Shown: positions 1 to 10,690 of the stretch, one piece after another
Layout of the letters: each line of letters opens with the position of its first letter
How positions within the stretch are numbered: the stretch's first letter is position 1
Assembly (NCBI GenBank): GCA_026874595.1
Contig: CM049307.1
Span: forward strand, 40,618,362-40,682,361
Source of the DNA: Sipunculus nudus
Taxonomy: Eukaryota; Annelida; Sipuncula; Golfingiida; Sipunculidae
Direction of reading: 5' to 3'
Length of the DNA stretch: 64,000 nt
The notes under the pieces: model-generated
What the model saw: only the letters and a program-made list of their open reading frames with translations
Database searches by the model: none
What the model was told of the DNA's origin: nothing
Translations under genes and position numbers: made by a program

Positions 1-560
1 GCAGACATCCAAGCTCATATCTCGGGAACCATTTGACCAGTTGGGCCAAAATTTTGCATGTTTATAGATCTCCCATAGCTCTTTATCATACGCAAAACTG
101 GTGGCGCCACCTGCAACCACTTATGCACAGTGTCCATCTGTTCATCTGCCTTTGGATAAAATTACTCATATCTCAGAAGTGGTTTGACTTATCCACCTGA
201 AATTTTGCAGGTTCATACATCCTGGACAGCTTTCTCGATTTTATGACAGGTGGCGCCACCTGCATTCAAGTTTACTCTGCAGACATCCAAGCTCATATCT
301 CGGGAACCGTTTGACCGATTGGGCCAAAATTTTGCTTGTGTATAGATCTCACATAGCTCTTCATCATAGGCAAAACTGGTGGCGCCACCTGCAACCACTT
401 ATGCACAGCATCCATCTGTTTATCTGCCTTGGGATAAAATCACTCATATCTCAGCAGTGGTTTGACTTATCCTCCTGAAATTTTGCGTGTTTATACATCC
501 TGGACAATTTTCTCGATTTTATGACAAGGGGCACCACCTGCATTCACGTTTACACTGCAG
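1..560. repeat. Satellite-like tandem repeat, 278-bp period
   Basis: The start of one unit recurs at 1, 279 and 557, giving a 278-bp period. Each unit holds two related sub-units, because the phrase ctcatatctc recurs at 14, 165, 292 and 443 (alternating 151 and 127 bp). Three of the four sub-units carry the perfect palindrome ggtggcgccacc (100-111, 249-260, 378-389); the fourth has a decayed form near 528. The array starts before the window, so its full length is unknown. The reading frame inside it on the minus strand is a by-product. Confidence 0.9.
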
Positions 561-1001
561 ACATCCATGCTAATATTCAATACACCTCACTCTATTCCCC
601 TTGCCACTCAATCCATGCCTCACTTCACCTGTGCCACTCTGATTTCTGCGGATACACATAGTCGCTTGTCGACTACCCATATTCTAGTTTTAAAATGTCC
701 TAGTCTGAAACTTGCAGGTTCGAACGTCCCTTTTGCTGAAATCATAATGACTAAGGTAGATATGCAGGACTTAAGAGGATCAATATTAAATTTAAAAATA
801 AACCTCCATTCATACTCCTAAACTTTGTACAGGTTCGCATTAGGCCTGTAGGCCTTGTATGATTATAAGATCTTAATTTCCAGATTCTTGCTGTTAAAAA
901 TGGAAGAAAGGAGTTGTGACCAGGGTAGATGGCTTATATGTCAGTGGGTTATATATATAACAATATAATTATGTGTTACCTTGTCCTGTTATCTTTTCCA
1001 G
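561..1001. other. Intronic sequence before the first visible exon
   Basis: No exon or repeat is recognised here apart from the fading edge of the satellite. The stretch ends in a good acceptor with a pyrimidine tract (ttatcttttccag) just before 1002. It is therefore read as intron of the gene that follows. Confidence 0.5.
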
Positions 1002-2639
1002 ACTTGAGTTATGTGGATCGTCTAAACTTTTCAAACCCAGACAAGTCCTTCCTGGAGAGTCGGTTCAGAATGATCATAGACTCCTTCTTGTCTTTGGTTG
1101 ATGTGCAGAAGCCCGACAACCTAAAGCTCTTCCTGAAGGTAAAACAATGATTATAATAAACCTACTGTACCTTATATGTTTAAATATGATGAGGTATAAT
1201 GAACAGGCGGCACTGTGATCATTTCCTAAGTAACTGCACAGAAAACTGCAAAATTGTCAACATTAACAATACAGAAAAATAAATTACAAATAATTAAGAT
1301 ATTGATGTATGGTTTATATAGACATTCTGACATTTATATGTCAGAACTTAATTAAAGTGATGTCTGTTGGATACTGTGTATAGAGTTGAAGGAAATGGTT
1401 TAAGGACTCCTCTGTATATGTTACTTTTATCTCAAGGCAGAGTGTGTAAGATTACTGATAGAAGTAATATAGTTTTGTCTGTTCATTTCTCCATGCTTGA
1501 ATTCTGCATATATACATTTTAAGTAATATGTTTATATTTTGCAGGTGTTACACCAGTTGGAGAAGTGTAAAGAACCAAGAATGCTGCTACTTCTGTTACA
1601 AGGACTCAGGCTGCACATGGTCAAGCTGATGTCCTTTGATCACAAACAGGCTGCCTTGAACATTGTCCTCCGGGTGGTCAGACTGACTAGAGACATGACG
1701 GACATTGACATGGACCGCATTCACAACGTCATGAACTTTAACTTCCTGTCACGCCTCATTCTGGACATAGGGCCATCGTGTCTTTTTCAGCTCATCGGCA
1801 TGTGGCATTACATGATGTCATGTGACCAGCTGACAGAAGTCTTGCTGCAAATGGATGGTCTTCAGCCAGAGTTCGACCCAAAAGGTATACAGTCAACTCT
1901 ACATGAGCTGATAAGGGACTGTCTCAAACAGAAGAGCCAGCATGGTCCAAAATCAGTCAAATTGATGAATTTCTTTGACCAAGACAGTGCATCTTACCAG
2001 GAAGTGCTTGGCTTGATTAAAGAAAATTTTAATCATTTCACTCATGAAGTACTGCTCCAGTTGGGGCGTGTTGAGGAACTGACGAAGACAGAGATGACAG
2101 AAACGGTGTTCCAGTTGACTTCTATGGGGTTAAAGGTCATGAAGTCTCAGCGTCATTCGTACCGCGGGGACAATCTGCGCCCAGATGTGTTTGCTGGCGA
2201 GACTCGTGAATACTTTGACTGGTTTTGCAAGAAATGTGTGGCAGGAGGAACTGGAACGAAAGTTGGCAAATCCAAAGCTTTCAAACAGTTCTGTAAAGTC
2301 TTGACAGAAGATGCTTATCATTTTCCTTTCATTTTAGTGCAAGCACTGAGCGAGATACGTGAAGTCAAAGGACTCCTCACTCATTCCTCAAGCATCACTA
2401 AAAAGCTGACAGATTCCTTCCTCAGTTTTTACGACTTCTGGTTGACGGGAGCCAGCCATTTTGTGTATCCAACAGTGATCGAAGACATGGTGAAAGCTCA
2501 GGAAATCTGTGCCACTTACAGGAAAGACGGACTAAAGTTGTTTAAAACAGAAGTTGTGACACAGCTGAAAAACTCCCACGCACAAAAACGGAAATTTTGC
2601 AATCTAGCTGATGCAAAGTTTTCAGTTGTTAAGACCTGA
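1002..2639 (+). CDS. C-terminal exons of an unidentified helical protein
   Basis: Two exons fit together. The first, 1002-1138, follows a ttttccag acceptor, enters in phase 1 and ends AAG|GTAAAA in phase 0. The last, 1545-2639, follows ttttgcag and stays open in phase 0 to a TGA at 2637-2639. Together they encode about 410 residues; the N-terminus lies left of the window. The chain is rich in Leu, Lys and Phe, has no signal peptide or membrane segment, and looks all-helical, as in HEAT-like or scaffold proteins. Phrases such as FWLTGASHFVYP and ETREYFDWFCKKC should be diagnostic in a search. I do not recognise the family and assign no function. Codon use is clearly coding, and there are no in-frame stops over 1.1 kb, unlike anything else in the window. 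A polyadenylation signal follows about 120 bases after the stop. Confidence 0.88.
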
Positions 2640-2760
2640 TTAAGAATGATTTATATAGTTTTTATGGTGCTATACTTGCCTACTGACCAGTGGTCCAGTG
2701 TTCTGCGAGCCATACTATGTTGTATGGGATGCATGAAGGGCCATCGATGGTGCTTGACAT

Positions 2761-2766
2761 AATAAA
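2761..2766 (+). promoter_or_regulatory. Polyadenylation signal
   Basis: A canonical AATAAA lies 122 bases past the stop codon of the upstream gene. This gives a compact 3' UTR ending near 2785. No other AATAAA lies closer to the stop. Confidence 0.6.
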
Positions 2767-2789
2767 AGAAAACTGAAAAAGTGGATTAA

Positions 2790-4990
2790 ATGTGGAAATT
2801 TTTACCTAGATCAGGCTAATTTACCTAGGTCAGAATTGGAGCTTTTATCAAAATGAAATTCTAGCATTTACAAACATCACAACTTAACTTTGCTAGAATT
2901 GACAATTACTCTTGAAAAAAAAATGAGGAATTGTTAGGAGCAGTTATGCAAATTGGAAAACTATGACCCTAGTGAAACAATAGACTTTGACCCTGATCAT
3001 GTTTTCAAACTGAATGAAACTTGACCTTACTTAAAGCCAAACTTAAATGATGTACCCATATTTTTTTGTTAAATCAGCCACTTAGATTTCCACATAACAT
3101 ATACCAAGGTTCTCCCCTGAAGCAAGATCAGCTCAAGGGTTTTGTTTTACCTAATCTAGATTCTAAGGTTCCTTCTGGGGCCAAATATCCACTTGGTATA
3201 ATAACCAGAAGCCCAGGTTCTCATACAGTAAACCTACTGGGTTTGCTTTTCATTTGCTGGCAAATACAGAGTTGTACCAAAATTTTCAATAGGTTGCAAG
3301 ACCTTGCAAATAAGATGAGAAAATTGTTTTTATATTGATGTGGCCTTTCTTGCCATCAGTGATTGGTGCTTCAGTTCTTTTATTAAAATATTTTGACAGG
3401 TTTATTTGAATAGTAGTGTAACCCTTGAAATAATGTTACATTCAGTCATTCAGTATACTGAGCCTTCCCAGGACAAAACTCTGTTTCACTGATGAAGATC
3501 GGCTTATATATGGGTTAGAATTAGAATGGCTAATCTCTACCTGAAGAGGTCTAAGGAATGTACTACTGTTTTAATCTTAATCATAAACTATAGTATGTAT
3601 AACATGAATTGAATACAATGCTTTCCGAGTTTATCTCATACAATGTGTAGCTTAAGTGAACATTGGGTACATGCAGCCTTGTTTTCAGGTACCACTAGCG
3701 GAGAAGGTTGTTTGGCTGTCCACATTCGCTGACTAGTTATTTAGAATGACAGTACTTTAAAAGTTTCTAAACCTATTCAGAGCTTTCATAAATAACCAGG
3801 ATTTATATATGTAGCAGTGTAATTGATATATGCTAATTTTGTTTACATTCCCGTGTCTACGATTACTTCCTGCTAGATTGGGGGGTGGGGGTCACGATAT
3901 ATTACAATCTTCATATTTTCGTATCATAGTTGAAGTAAAATTTATTTTTAAACCTCGGGTAAATGTGCCTCAGTAAGGCTTGTCCATTTTACAATGTTCT
4001 GAACAGTAATGCTTAGGATGGGGAGACCTCTAGTGGGGAATGTGTTAACCGAATTGAGACAATTTATGAACGTGGCAGTGATATTACTTGAGCTCCACAC
4101 GTTATACAACATATGCCTAAGTATATGGAATTGCATGGAAATGCTTAGATTACATTAAAGTGAATGTTTTCACACATTCCACGCTCTATTGTAGCTGTTC
4201 ATATTACTTGTTTTGGCAGTTTTACCATGAAGACATTCGCTTATTGATTACTTCTAGGTTCCTTTCTAGCATCAATTTCGAAGTATGATCGAAAGGAGAA
4301 AAAAATCATTTTTCTGTGCACCTGAGAAAATATAAACCTAGGTAATTTTGTTACTCTGTATGAGGATAAATGGGACCTGATGTGGAAGTTCAGTGTCCCA
4401 TTATGTAAGTCAGGGGTAATCCATATCTTAAAGTATGCTAAGAAATGTTGTTCAACTTAACATTAAGAGTTTGTATTCATATTAAAAAAAAATATCATAC
4501 CGTACCTGAGTTGGTCTTTTATTTAATTCCTTGTCGACCTGAAGCAACTTTCCTTATTGACTGTAATTAGATCGTCAATGAAAAACCAGAATATGATTTC
4601 ATGAAAAACGCCTCCGATAATCTGTGAGCTGGACACCGTAGGCCACCCGTCAGAGATCGTCTGTCCTTGAAACTAACCTCTTCTGTTGGGCACTGCGGGA
4701 CGGCCGGGACTAGTTGTCTCAACTGTCAAACTTTAAAATCAAAATTTGTTTCAAGGAAATCCCTACTTACATTTCACATGCGAATATTCTTGCAAAATAT
4801 TACTTATTCCGTGAAGTCCTTGCCAAAATAAAAACCACCTGTATTTATTTATTTTGCTTTGAAACAAATCTCATCCAGTGGACTTGAACGGACCTCATTA
4901 CGTCTTCACAACATTAATACCTACGCCATCTGAGTATATAGAAATTGTTGAAAATTAGAAATTATTTAGGAAGTGTTGCATTGTGGGTTT
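2790..4990. other. Intergenic, no gene seen
   Basis: AT-rich sequence with no splice-bounded coding segment and no recognised mobile element. Short open frames at 3066-3338 and 3948-4136 have no family resemblance or codon bias. A G-rich patch (ggggggtgggggt) lies near 3880. Confidence 0.5.
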
Positions 4991-4997
4991 CAGATTG

Positions 4998-5048
4998 TGA
5001 CAAACCAGTAGCAGATCCAGAAATTAGAAAATAGGGGGGGGGGGGGGC
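4998..5048 (+). repeat. Diverged CAG-GGATCC type repeat end with poly-G run
   Basis: The phrase agcagatccagaaattag followed by a run of about 14 G resembles the start of the better preserved repeats at 38988 and (inverted) 59223. It is probably one end of an old short inverted-repeat element; the other end was not found. Confidence 0.35.
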
Positions 5049-5108
5049 GCTAATACTTGCTTAGCCGTTGATGCATGGTATTTTCTATTAAGATAAATAT
5101 ACATATAT

Positions 5109-5113
<5 letters not shown>

Positions 5114-5155
<42 letters not shown>
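5114..5155. repeat. (TA)n microsatellite with GA/CA tail
   Basis: About 20 TA units run into gagagagaga and cacaca. The tract sits beside a hammerhead-like remnant on the minus strand, the same arrangement as at 57.4 kb. Confidence 0.9.
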
Positions 5156-5165
<10 letters not shown>

Positions 5166-5198
5166 CACACATGTATCTTCTTATTACTTTTGTTTTAT

Positions 5199-5239
5199 GA
5201 CGTTTCGGCCGCAGATAAATTTTGTCTGTGCGATAACTC
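5199..5239 (-). ncRNA. Decayed hammerhead-like remnant
   Basis: Read on the minus strand, a hairpin with arms of about 10 bp (cgcacagacaaa against tttatctgcg) is followed by GGCCGAAACGTC. That matches the stem II, GAAA and GUC part of a type I hammerhead with a very short stem III. The catalytic CUGAUGA box that should precede stem II is not recognisable (gagttat instead), so the copy is probably inactive. Its position next to a (TA)n tract mirrors the intact candidate at 57402. A chance resemblance is possible. Confidence 0.35.
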
Positions 5240-5259
5240 AAAAAAATAATTCACGAATC

Positions 5260-6030
5260 TTTATGAAAAACGACGTGCATAGTTACGGGTGAGCGGACGA
5301 AGCCTATTTAAAATGGGGTCATGATCTTTACTGGGAGAGAGACTTTGGCCTTGAATAGGTCCATTTTTGTGAAAATCGCAGGTTCTTAAATAAACCTAAA
5401 GAAATGGATTGACCAAAAAATCAACTGACCGAAGATCTTGGATAGCGTTGTCATGTACCCGCAACTAGTGGCGCCACCTATTATCCTTTTCTTGATTTCG
5501 CAGTTTTTAATACCCCTTATTGCCACTTGACTGTACTGTGAGCATTATTAGTCGATAACTAATGGACAGACTTCTTTCATATTATGCATATGCATAGATA
5601 TAGGATGAGGTATATTTAAATTTGTGTCATGACCTTCTCCATGAGAGTGGCCTTTACCTTGAATGTTTCCATATTTGGTGTAAATGAAACAAAATCTTAA
5701 ATATCTTAAAAAAAAAGATGCATGGATTGCTAAAAAAATCTAGTTGACAGTAGATCTTGGATAGCTTTTCTGCAAAAGACAGGTTGTGCCACCTTTCGTC
5801 CTTTTCTTGTTTTTGCGCCTTGTAATACCCCCATTATTGCCACCTGACAGTACTGTTAGCATTATAAGTAAAAAACTAATGGACAGATTGTTTTCCTATT
5901 ATGTATATGTACAAATATAGGTTACGGGATGAGGTATATTTAAATTAGGTTCGTGACCTTTAATATGATAGTGGCCTTGACCTTGAATATTTCCATAGTT
6001 GGTGAAAAACAAAAGTATAGTTTCCTCAGT
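5260..6030. repeat. Tandem repeat, ~310-325 bp, three diverged copies
   Basis: The block 'tcatgacctt...gagagtggcctttaccttgaat' recurs near 5319, 5627 and 5950, with variants of 'actaatggacaga' and of gcgccacc...ccttttcttg between copies. The gcgccacc piece is shared with the satellite at the start of the window. No coding sequence is seen in it. Confidence 0.75.
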
Positions 6031-6039
6031 GGATAGATG

Positions 6040-6720
6040 CGTCTAACTGATAATCGAAATGAAAGGTGGTAAGTTGTCTCGAGAGTTTTGAAAACCTGTG
6101 ACCTTCACCTTCAAAGGTAAATCTGCCCGATATATAGGATATTTTGAGCCCCGTAACTTTTGAAGTACCCTATCTTTTTTCTTCAAATGTGACACACAGA
6201 TTGTTTCGACCAAGATCTCCGATATGTTTGAAAACTGGTGACCTTGACACTGCTTTTCAAGGTCAACTCTGCGGAAATCTAGTATTTTTATTAACCCCAT
6301 AACTTTTAAAGTACATTATTTCTTTTCTTCAAATTTGATACACAAATTGTTTCCACCAAGATCTCAGACACGTTCGAAGACTGGTGACCTTGGGCTTGGT
6401 CTACAAGGTCAAATCTGCGAATATATCGGATTTAATTTTTAACCCCATAACTTTTGAAGCACTGCATCTGTTTCCTTCAATTTGACACAAAATTTCCACC
6501 AATATCTCGGATTTGTTCGAAGACTGGTGACCTTCAGCTTGATCTTCCAGGTCAAATCAAGAATTTTGTTTACCCCGTAACATTTGAAGTACTGCGCATC
6601 TGTTTCCTTCAATTTTTGCACCAAAAATATTTCTACCAATATCTCAGATTTTCATCATGACTATTGACCTTGACCTTTGTTTTGAAGGTCAAACCTCAAG
6701 AATCCTTGATGATTTGTCAT
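6040..6720. repeat. Tandem repeat, ~140 bp, five copies
   Basis: The gtgacctt motif recurs at about 6098, 6238, 6384, 6527 and 6664. Each unit repeats 'ccccataacttttgaagta', a ttcaaatttgacacaca stretch and 'accaatatctc'. Units carry facing half-sites of the AGGTCA type (gacctt...aaggtca). The short frames on both strands here are by-products of the repeat. Confidence 0.85.
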
Positions 6721-7190
6721 GATATGCGTAGTGAAATGTTTGGTGAATATAGTTGGGTTGAACGCACGTTGTGTTTGTTGTGATTACATTTTGATCAGTA
6801 TATAGCCTGCCGAAAAAGGTGATTTGTTTTGCCTTCACGGTGCATTTTGAAGAGTTAAGCTTGAGTCTGGCAGTCAGTGAGAGATCTCTTAGCCTCTTGT
6901 CGTGCTCCTTTTCAGTGCGCCCGTACACAATAATATCGTCACTTATTCCTGTACAGCCTTGGTACTGAGAAAGTATATGTTCCTGAAATGCGTCTTGGCT
7001 TGTGCCTAGGCCGAACGGGAGGCTCATGAAAACAGTAACGGCCAAACGGTGTCCTAAATGTTGTGAGCTCCTGTGATTCAGGACTTATTGGCACGCTCCA
7101 GTATCCCGACTTCGTATCGAGTTTAGTGAAGAATTTCTCTTAAAGGCCGGTGTTATCTCCTCTACAGGCGGTATGTTGTGAGGGCGCTTC
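6720..7190 (-). mobile_element. Ty3-type retrotransposon reverse transcriptase fossil
   Basis: On the minus strand, several frames together give ordered reverse transcriptase landmarks. These are a KRPHNIPPVEEI segment, then FFTKLDTKSGYWSVP, a TFRTPFGRY stretch, LPFGLGTSQDAFQ, the catalytic SDDIIVYG box (codons at about 6932-6943) and LKLNSSKC followed by ITFFG. Order and spacing are those of Ty3-type reverse transcriptases. At least two frame changes lie between these blocks, and no protease, integrase or LTR is seen nearby, so this is an immobile fragment of about 160 codons. It ends abruptly at the repeat beginning near 7190. Confidence 0.85.
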
Positions 7191-7640
7191 TTAAAGGGGC
7201 CCAATCACCTATCCGACCTTTATAAACTTAAGGAACTCCCTTGAGCTTTAATAACAATAGGCCAGAAAACGTAGATATCACCCCACACAGGCTGCTATTT
7301 TTCTTTATATCAACGTGTTTATAATATGTGGGGGCCCTCCAAAATAATCAAAACAAATTCAACAAACAAATCTGGCTGCAAGTCAGATAAGCAAGAGCTT
7401 TGAAAATGGCGTTTTGCAACAAGTGACCTTTCGACCCCCGTATATATGCACCCGTCCACCTTAGATTACATGTTTTTACCATGTCAACATTGCTGTGTTT
7501 ACAAACATGTTGTTGATAAACAAGTTCACACATCATTCACGAAGGCCTTCTCAGAACTTTTCACAGCCACAATTACCCTTAGATCATCTATATATATATA
7601 TACAGAGGAAGCAAGAAATCACATAAATTCTTTTTCAAAA
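7190..7640 (+). repeat. Dispersed repeat, copy A
   Basis: This stretch aligns along its length with 16553-17325. Shared landmarks are ttaaaggg at the start, ccaaaataatcaaaacaaattcaac, aaatggcgttttgcaac, a tgtttac stretch, and agaaatcacataaattct near the end. Copy A lacks the inverted-repeat insert present in the other copy. It carries no coding sequence that I can recognise. Confidence 0.7.
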
Positions 7641-7746
7641 GGTATAGGTGATTGGGTATATTTAAAATGTAAATTAGGGCCGTCATTTATGATTTTTTTA
7701 AGATCTCAAAAATTAATTATTTAATTTAATTATTTATAATAATATT

Positions 7747-8215
7747 GTGCCTAGACCTATGTTTTCATGCTCAAAGATTCAAATGAAACATTTTACAAAT
7801 GGCTCACTGTTAAAATTTGATAAGCATATAAGGGCCACAACTGGTGAAATTCAGTTAACTTCAAACATCTGGAGTATCCCTGATAATTGGCCAAAAATTG
7901 TGTCTATAGACCCAAGTTTTCATGCTCAAAGATTCAAATGAAACATTAAAAAACGGCTCACTTTATATGTTTAAATTGATGAGCAAATTAGAGCCGCCTC
8001 TTGATAAAATTCTGTTTTGTTCAGTGTCTCGAGTAACCATGATAATTGGCCAAACATTGTTTCTTGCCCCTGGTTTTCGTGCTCAAGATTTAAATGAAAT
8101 AATATTAACAACGGTTTAGTTCGTATTTTAAATTGTAATATGCAAATAAGGGCCGCCATTGATGAAACTAATTTCTTCTACTTTCTTCAGTGTCTTAAAT
8201 GGAAACCATTGTAAA
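7747..8215 (+). repeat. Tandem repeat, ~155 bp, three copies
   Basis: The phrase catgctcaaagattcaaatg recurs at 7767 and 7921 and, diverged, at 8079. Each copy also has tgataattggccaaa and an 'agggccgcc' segment. The three short plus-strand frames in this block are echoes of the same unit. Confidence 0.8.
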
Positions 8216-8390
8216 CCCATCCGGCAATATCTTGACAAACGCGGGATCTCGACATAGAATTTCATGGTCAACGATTGTTACAAGTCCATCAGAAGTGATG
8301 CCTGATGTTCAGTTTTGTTTTGAAAGTGCAAATCACGAAGTCATTGCGGTGATCACTGATTTCTCCAATATGTTTGGTAAAAAATGATAC

Positions 8391-8767
8391 TGTGGTTGCC
8401 TTTTTATTCGCGAGGATTTTAATTTCGCGATATTCGCGAATGTGAAATAATCGCGAATATGCAACCCTCGGGAAATAGATGCCCCATCAACTAAGATGAC
8501 CTCAGAAAACAACCTTTTCAGCAACCTTATATGTGCCGGTTTTTGAAACACGCCCATGCATTAGCCGGACTCACAGGCTGTGATACATATTGACTGTGAT
8601 ACAAGTCATAATTTCATGACTGAACCAGTAATAAGTAAGGTTCTGTAGGATTTTCCTCTCTAAATTTTACAACAATACAAATCCTGCTGTACAGGTGCAA
8701 TCGCGAAAATAAAACCCTCATGAAGAAATCGCGAAATATCAGCCTCGCGAATATAAAGCTACCAACA
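8391..8767. mobile_element. Inverted-repeat (MITE-like) element, 377 bp
   Basis: The left end tgtggttgcctttttattcg, continuing through cgagg and a ttcgcga motif, is mirrored at the right end, whose reverse complement starts tgttggtagctttatattcg and also continues cgagg. Arms of roughly 50 bp are thus inverted around an AT-rich centre without coding sequence. The arms are studded with tcgcga motifs. No target-site duplication is convincing, so the superfamily is not assigned. Confidence 0.7.
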
Positions 8768-9500
8768 TATGCACAATGTCGTTGTGAGGGTAATCAAATT
8801 TAAAAGAATGAGCGTACCCCTACCATCATAAATATATTAAAAGTCTTAATTGTACCATTGACAGTTCATAGGAATCGCTTTCTGCCAACTTGACTAATAG
8901 TGGCTTATATATTCTGCATTCTACAGGGCAAGGGGTGAAGGTCACTTTTCATGGTTTCCATGGTTGCTGAACAAATATTTTGCGTTGGTTCATAACCGAA
9001 TAAAGACAATGCCTCAAAAGGGGAGATGGTGAAATATGTACGTCTGAACTACATTCTATAAAATCTGGACTATTTTATCAATCCGGAGGCCTAATAACAT
9101 ATAATTCTTTATCTGTTATCTGTTCAAGATGAATAATGGCGGTAAATTTTTAACAAAATCAATGCATTATCCATTGAGAAATTTGATCTTTTGTACCAGT
9201 TTTAACTCAAACTCGACCACTTTCATGAAATATCACATCTGTGACATTTTAAGGAGCTGATTTCCCAGTTCCGTTCAAATTATACATATTAATTATAACA
9301 TAGGTATGAATGGGATGCATTGATTCAATTTTATTTATCCAATTGTGAAGTTTTGTTCAACAGAAGAGTCTGATTTTTAAAGTGCAAAAATCATGTCGCA
9401 CTATGAAGGCCATTGTGACCTGATATCGGGATCGCTAAAAATATTTCACCAAGACCTCTCAGGATGTTAACAAAGAACCTTTTATGTCTATTTGTTTTGG
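8768..9500. other. No gene seen
   Basis: AT-rich sequence without splice-bounded coding segments or clear repeats. Confidence 0.5.
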
Positions 9501-9810
9501 ATTTTGCCCTGCCACCGGGCGAACAGACGGCCCTGCGGAAAGACGACGGACAGAGACCGATCGCTATAGGTCAGCATGTATGAATGTCAGCTTATAGCTA
9601 AAAATAATGGACACTTTTTTTAATTAAGCACCTATTAATCGATAAAGCCTATCTAAGTTAGGGTTATGGCCTTCAGCATGAGAGTCATCGTGACCTTTAA
9701 CAATTCTATATATGATGAAAATAACACAAGACCCATTTTATCAAGCATTGGAGTATATGGATTGTTCTGAAAATCAGTAAGACAAAACACCCTTGATAGT
9801 TGTAACTTGT
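9500..9810 (+). repeat. Repeat remnants: element tail and diverged 5.6-kb-type unit
   Basis: The stretch gacgacggacagagaccgat followed by cgctatagg resembles the tail of the tandem-core element at 23940-23970. From about 9635, the order 'cctatctaagttagggttatggcc', 'catgagagtcatcgtgacctt' and 'tatggattg' matches one unit of the array at 5260-6030. Both matches are diverged. Confidence 0.5.
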
Positions 9811-10479
9811 AGAGCATAATTTTTGTTCAGAATTATATCCGGTGATGCTATTTAAAATCTATTTTTCCTTTTTTTTTGCGCATTTTATCTCCTTATCACT
9901 CCTACCTACTTGCACCGACATGAAAATACCCCTCATGAATAGATCTCCTTCGTTGGTTTTCGTTCAACCATCTAATAACACACTCCCACTAAAAGCAAAC
10001 ACGAGATCGACTAACCCTAATACTTATTAAAGGACACTTTTCTCATTGCTATTTTCGTGACTGAACTGGCGGCCATTAGTTGGTAGGGCCGTGAAATTCT
10101 AAAGGCTCTAGTAATTCTGTGAAGGACTGTTGTATTATTACCGTGATTAGCACTGTTGAATTGCTGTTTTACACTAAAAGACGAGGGTATATCGCGACTT
10201 CTTTGTGTGGACGTTTAGTGTGTGGATACCTTATGCCAAAATTTGCTCGAATCCGTCTGAGTTAATCCAAAACGGTCCCCACTTTATTTGACCGAAATAT
10301 ATCCTCTCCGTAATGAATTAACTGTGACTGAGACCAATAATTGTCTCACAAACAATATTGTATTTACTTAACTGTTCTGCCACATCCCCCCCACCCTCTC
10401 TCTCTAAAAAAAATTAAAAAAAAAATAAAAATAAACTTATTTTACATGGATTGTACAGTTAGTTATAATAACTAATGAT
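9811..10479. other. No gene seen
   Basis: AT-rich and featureless apart from an A-rich stretch near 10410-10435. No exon candidates. Confidence 0.5.
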
Positions 10480-10620
10480 AGATTGATAATCTTTATTCCC
10501 CCAGTACTGAAGAGTTACAATCAATCAATCAATCAATCGATCATAGCCGCGCTGGGGATCGAACCTTGGCCGCAAGTGGAGAGCGCCGAGCGTTTTACCA
10601 CTCGACTCTCCAAGCCCCCA
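10480..10620 (-). mobile_element. tRNA-derived SINE
   Basis: On the minus strand, a box A-like segment (gagtcgagtggtaaaacg, 10591-10608) is followed by a box B ggttcgatccc (10555-10565). This is the internal RNA polymerase III promoter spacing of a tRNA. The tRNA-like head runs straight into a (gatt)n tail at about 10515-10545, as in many SINEs. The acceptor stem does not close well, so it is a SINE rather than a working tRNA gene. A GA-rich tract (10621-10690 on the other strand) abuts its 5' side. Confidence 0.7.
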
Positions 10621-10690
10621 CCGCCCCTCCCTCCCTTTCTTTCTCTCCCCTCCACCCCCCCCCCCTCTCTCCCTCTCTCTCTCTCTCAGT
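10621..10690. repeat. Pyrimidine-rich low-complexity tract
   Basis: CT- and C-rich sequence ending in (ctct)n. The two overlapping plus-strand frames across it are low-complexity artefacts. Confidence 0.8.

Noticed and set aside
1-560. CRISPR-like array because of regularly spaced palindromes
   Set aside because: The spacers are themselves repeated, the unit is 278 bp, and the genome is clearly eukaryotic; it is a satellite.
5050-5241. Minus-strand frame ending in a Tyr/Ile repeat as a gene
   Set aside because: It translates the (TA)n tract and the hammerhead-like remnant beside it.
10545-10620. Working tRNA gene
   Set aside because: Box A and B are present, but the acceptor stem does not pair and a (gatt)n tail follows, so it is a SINE.
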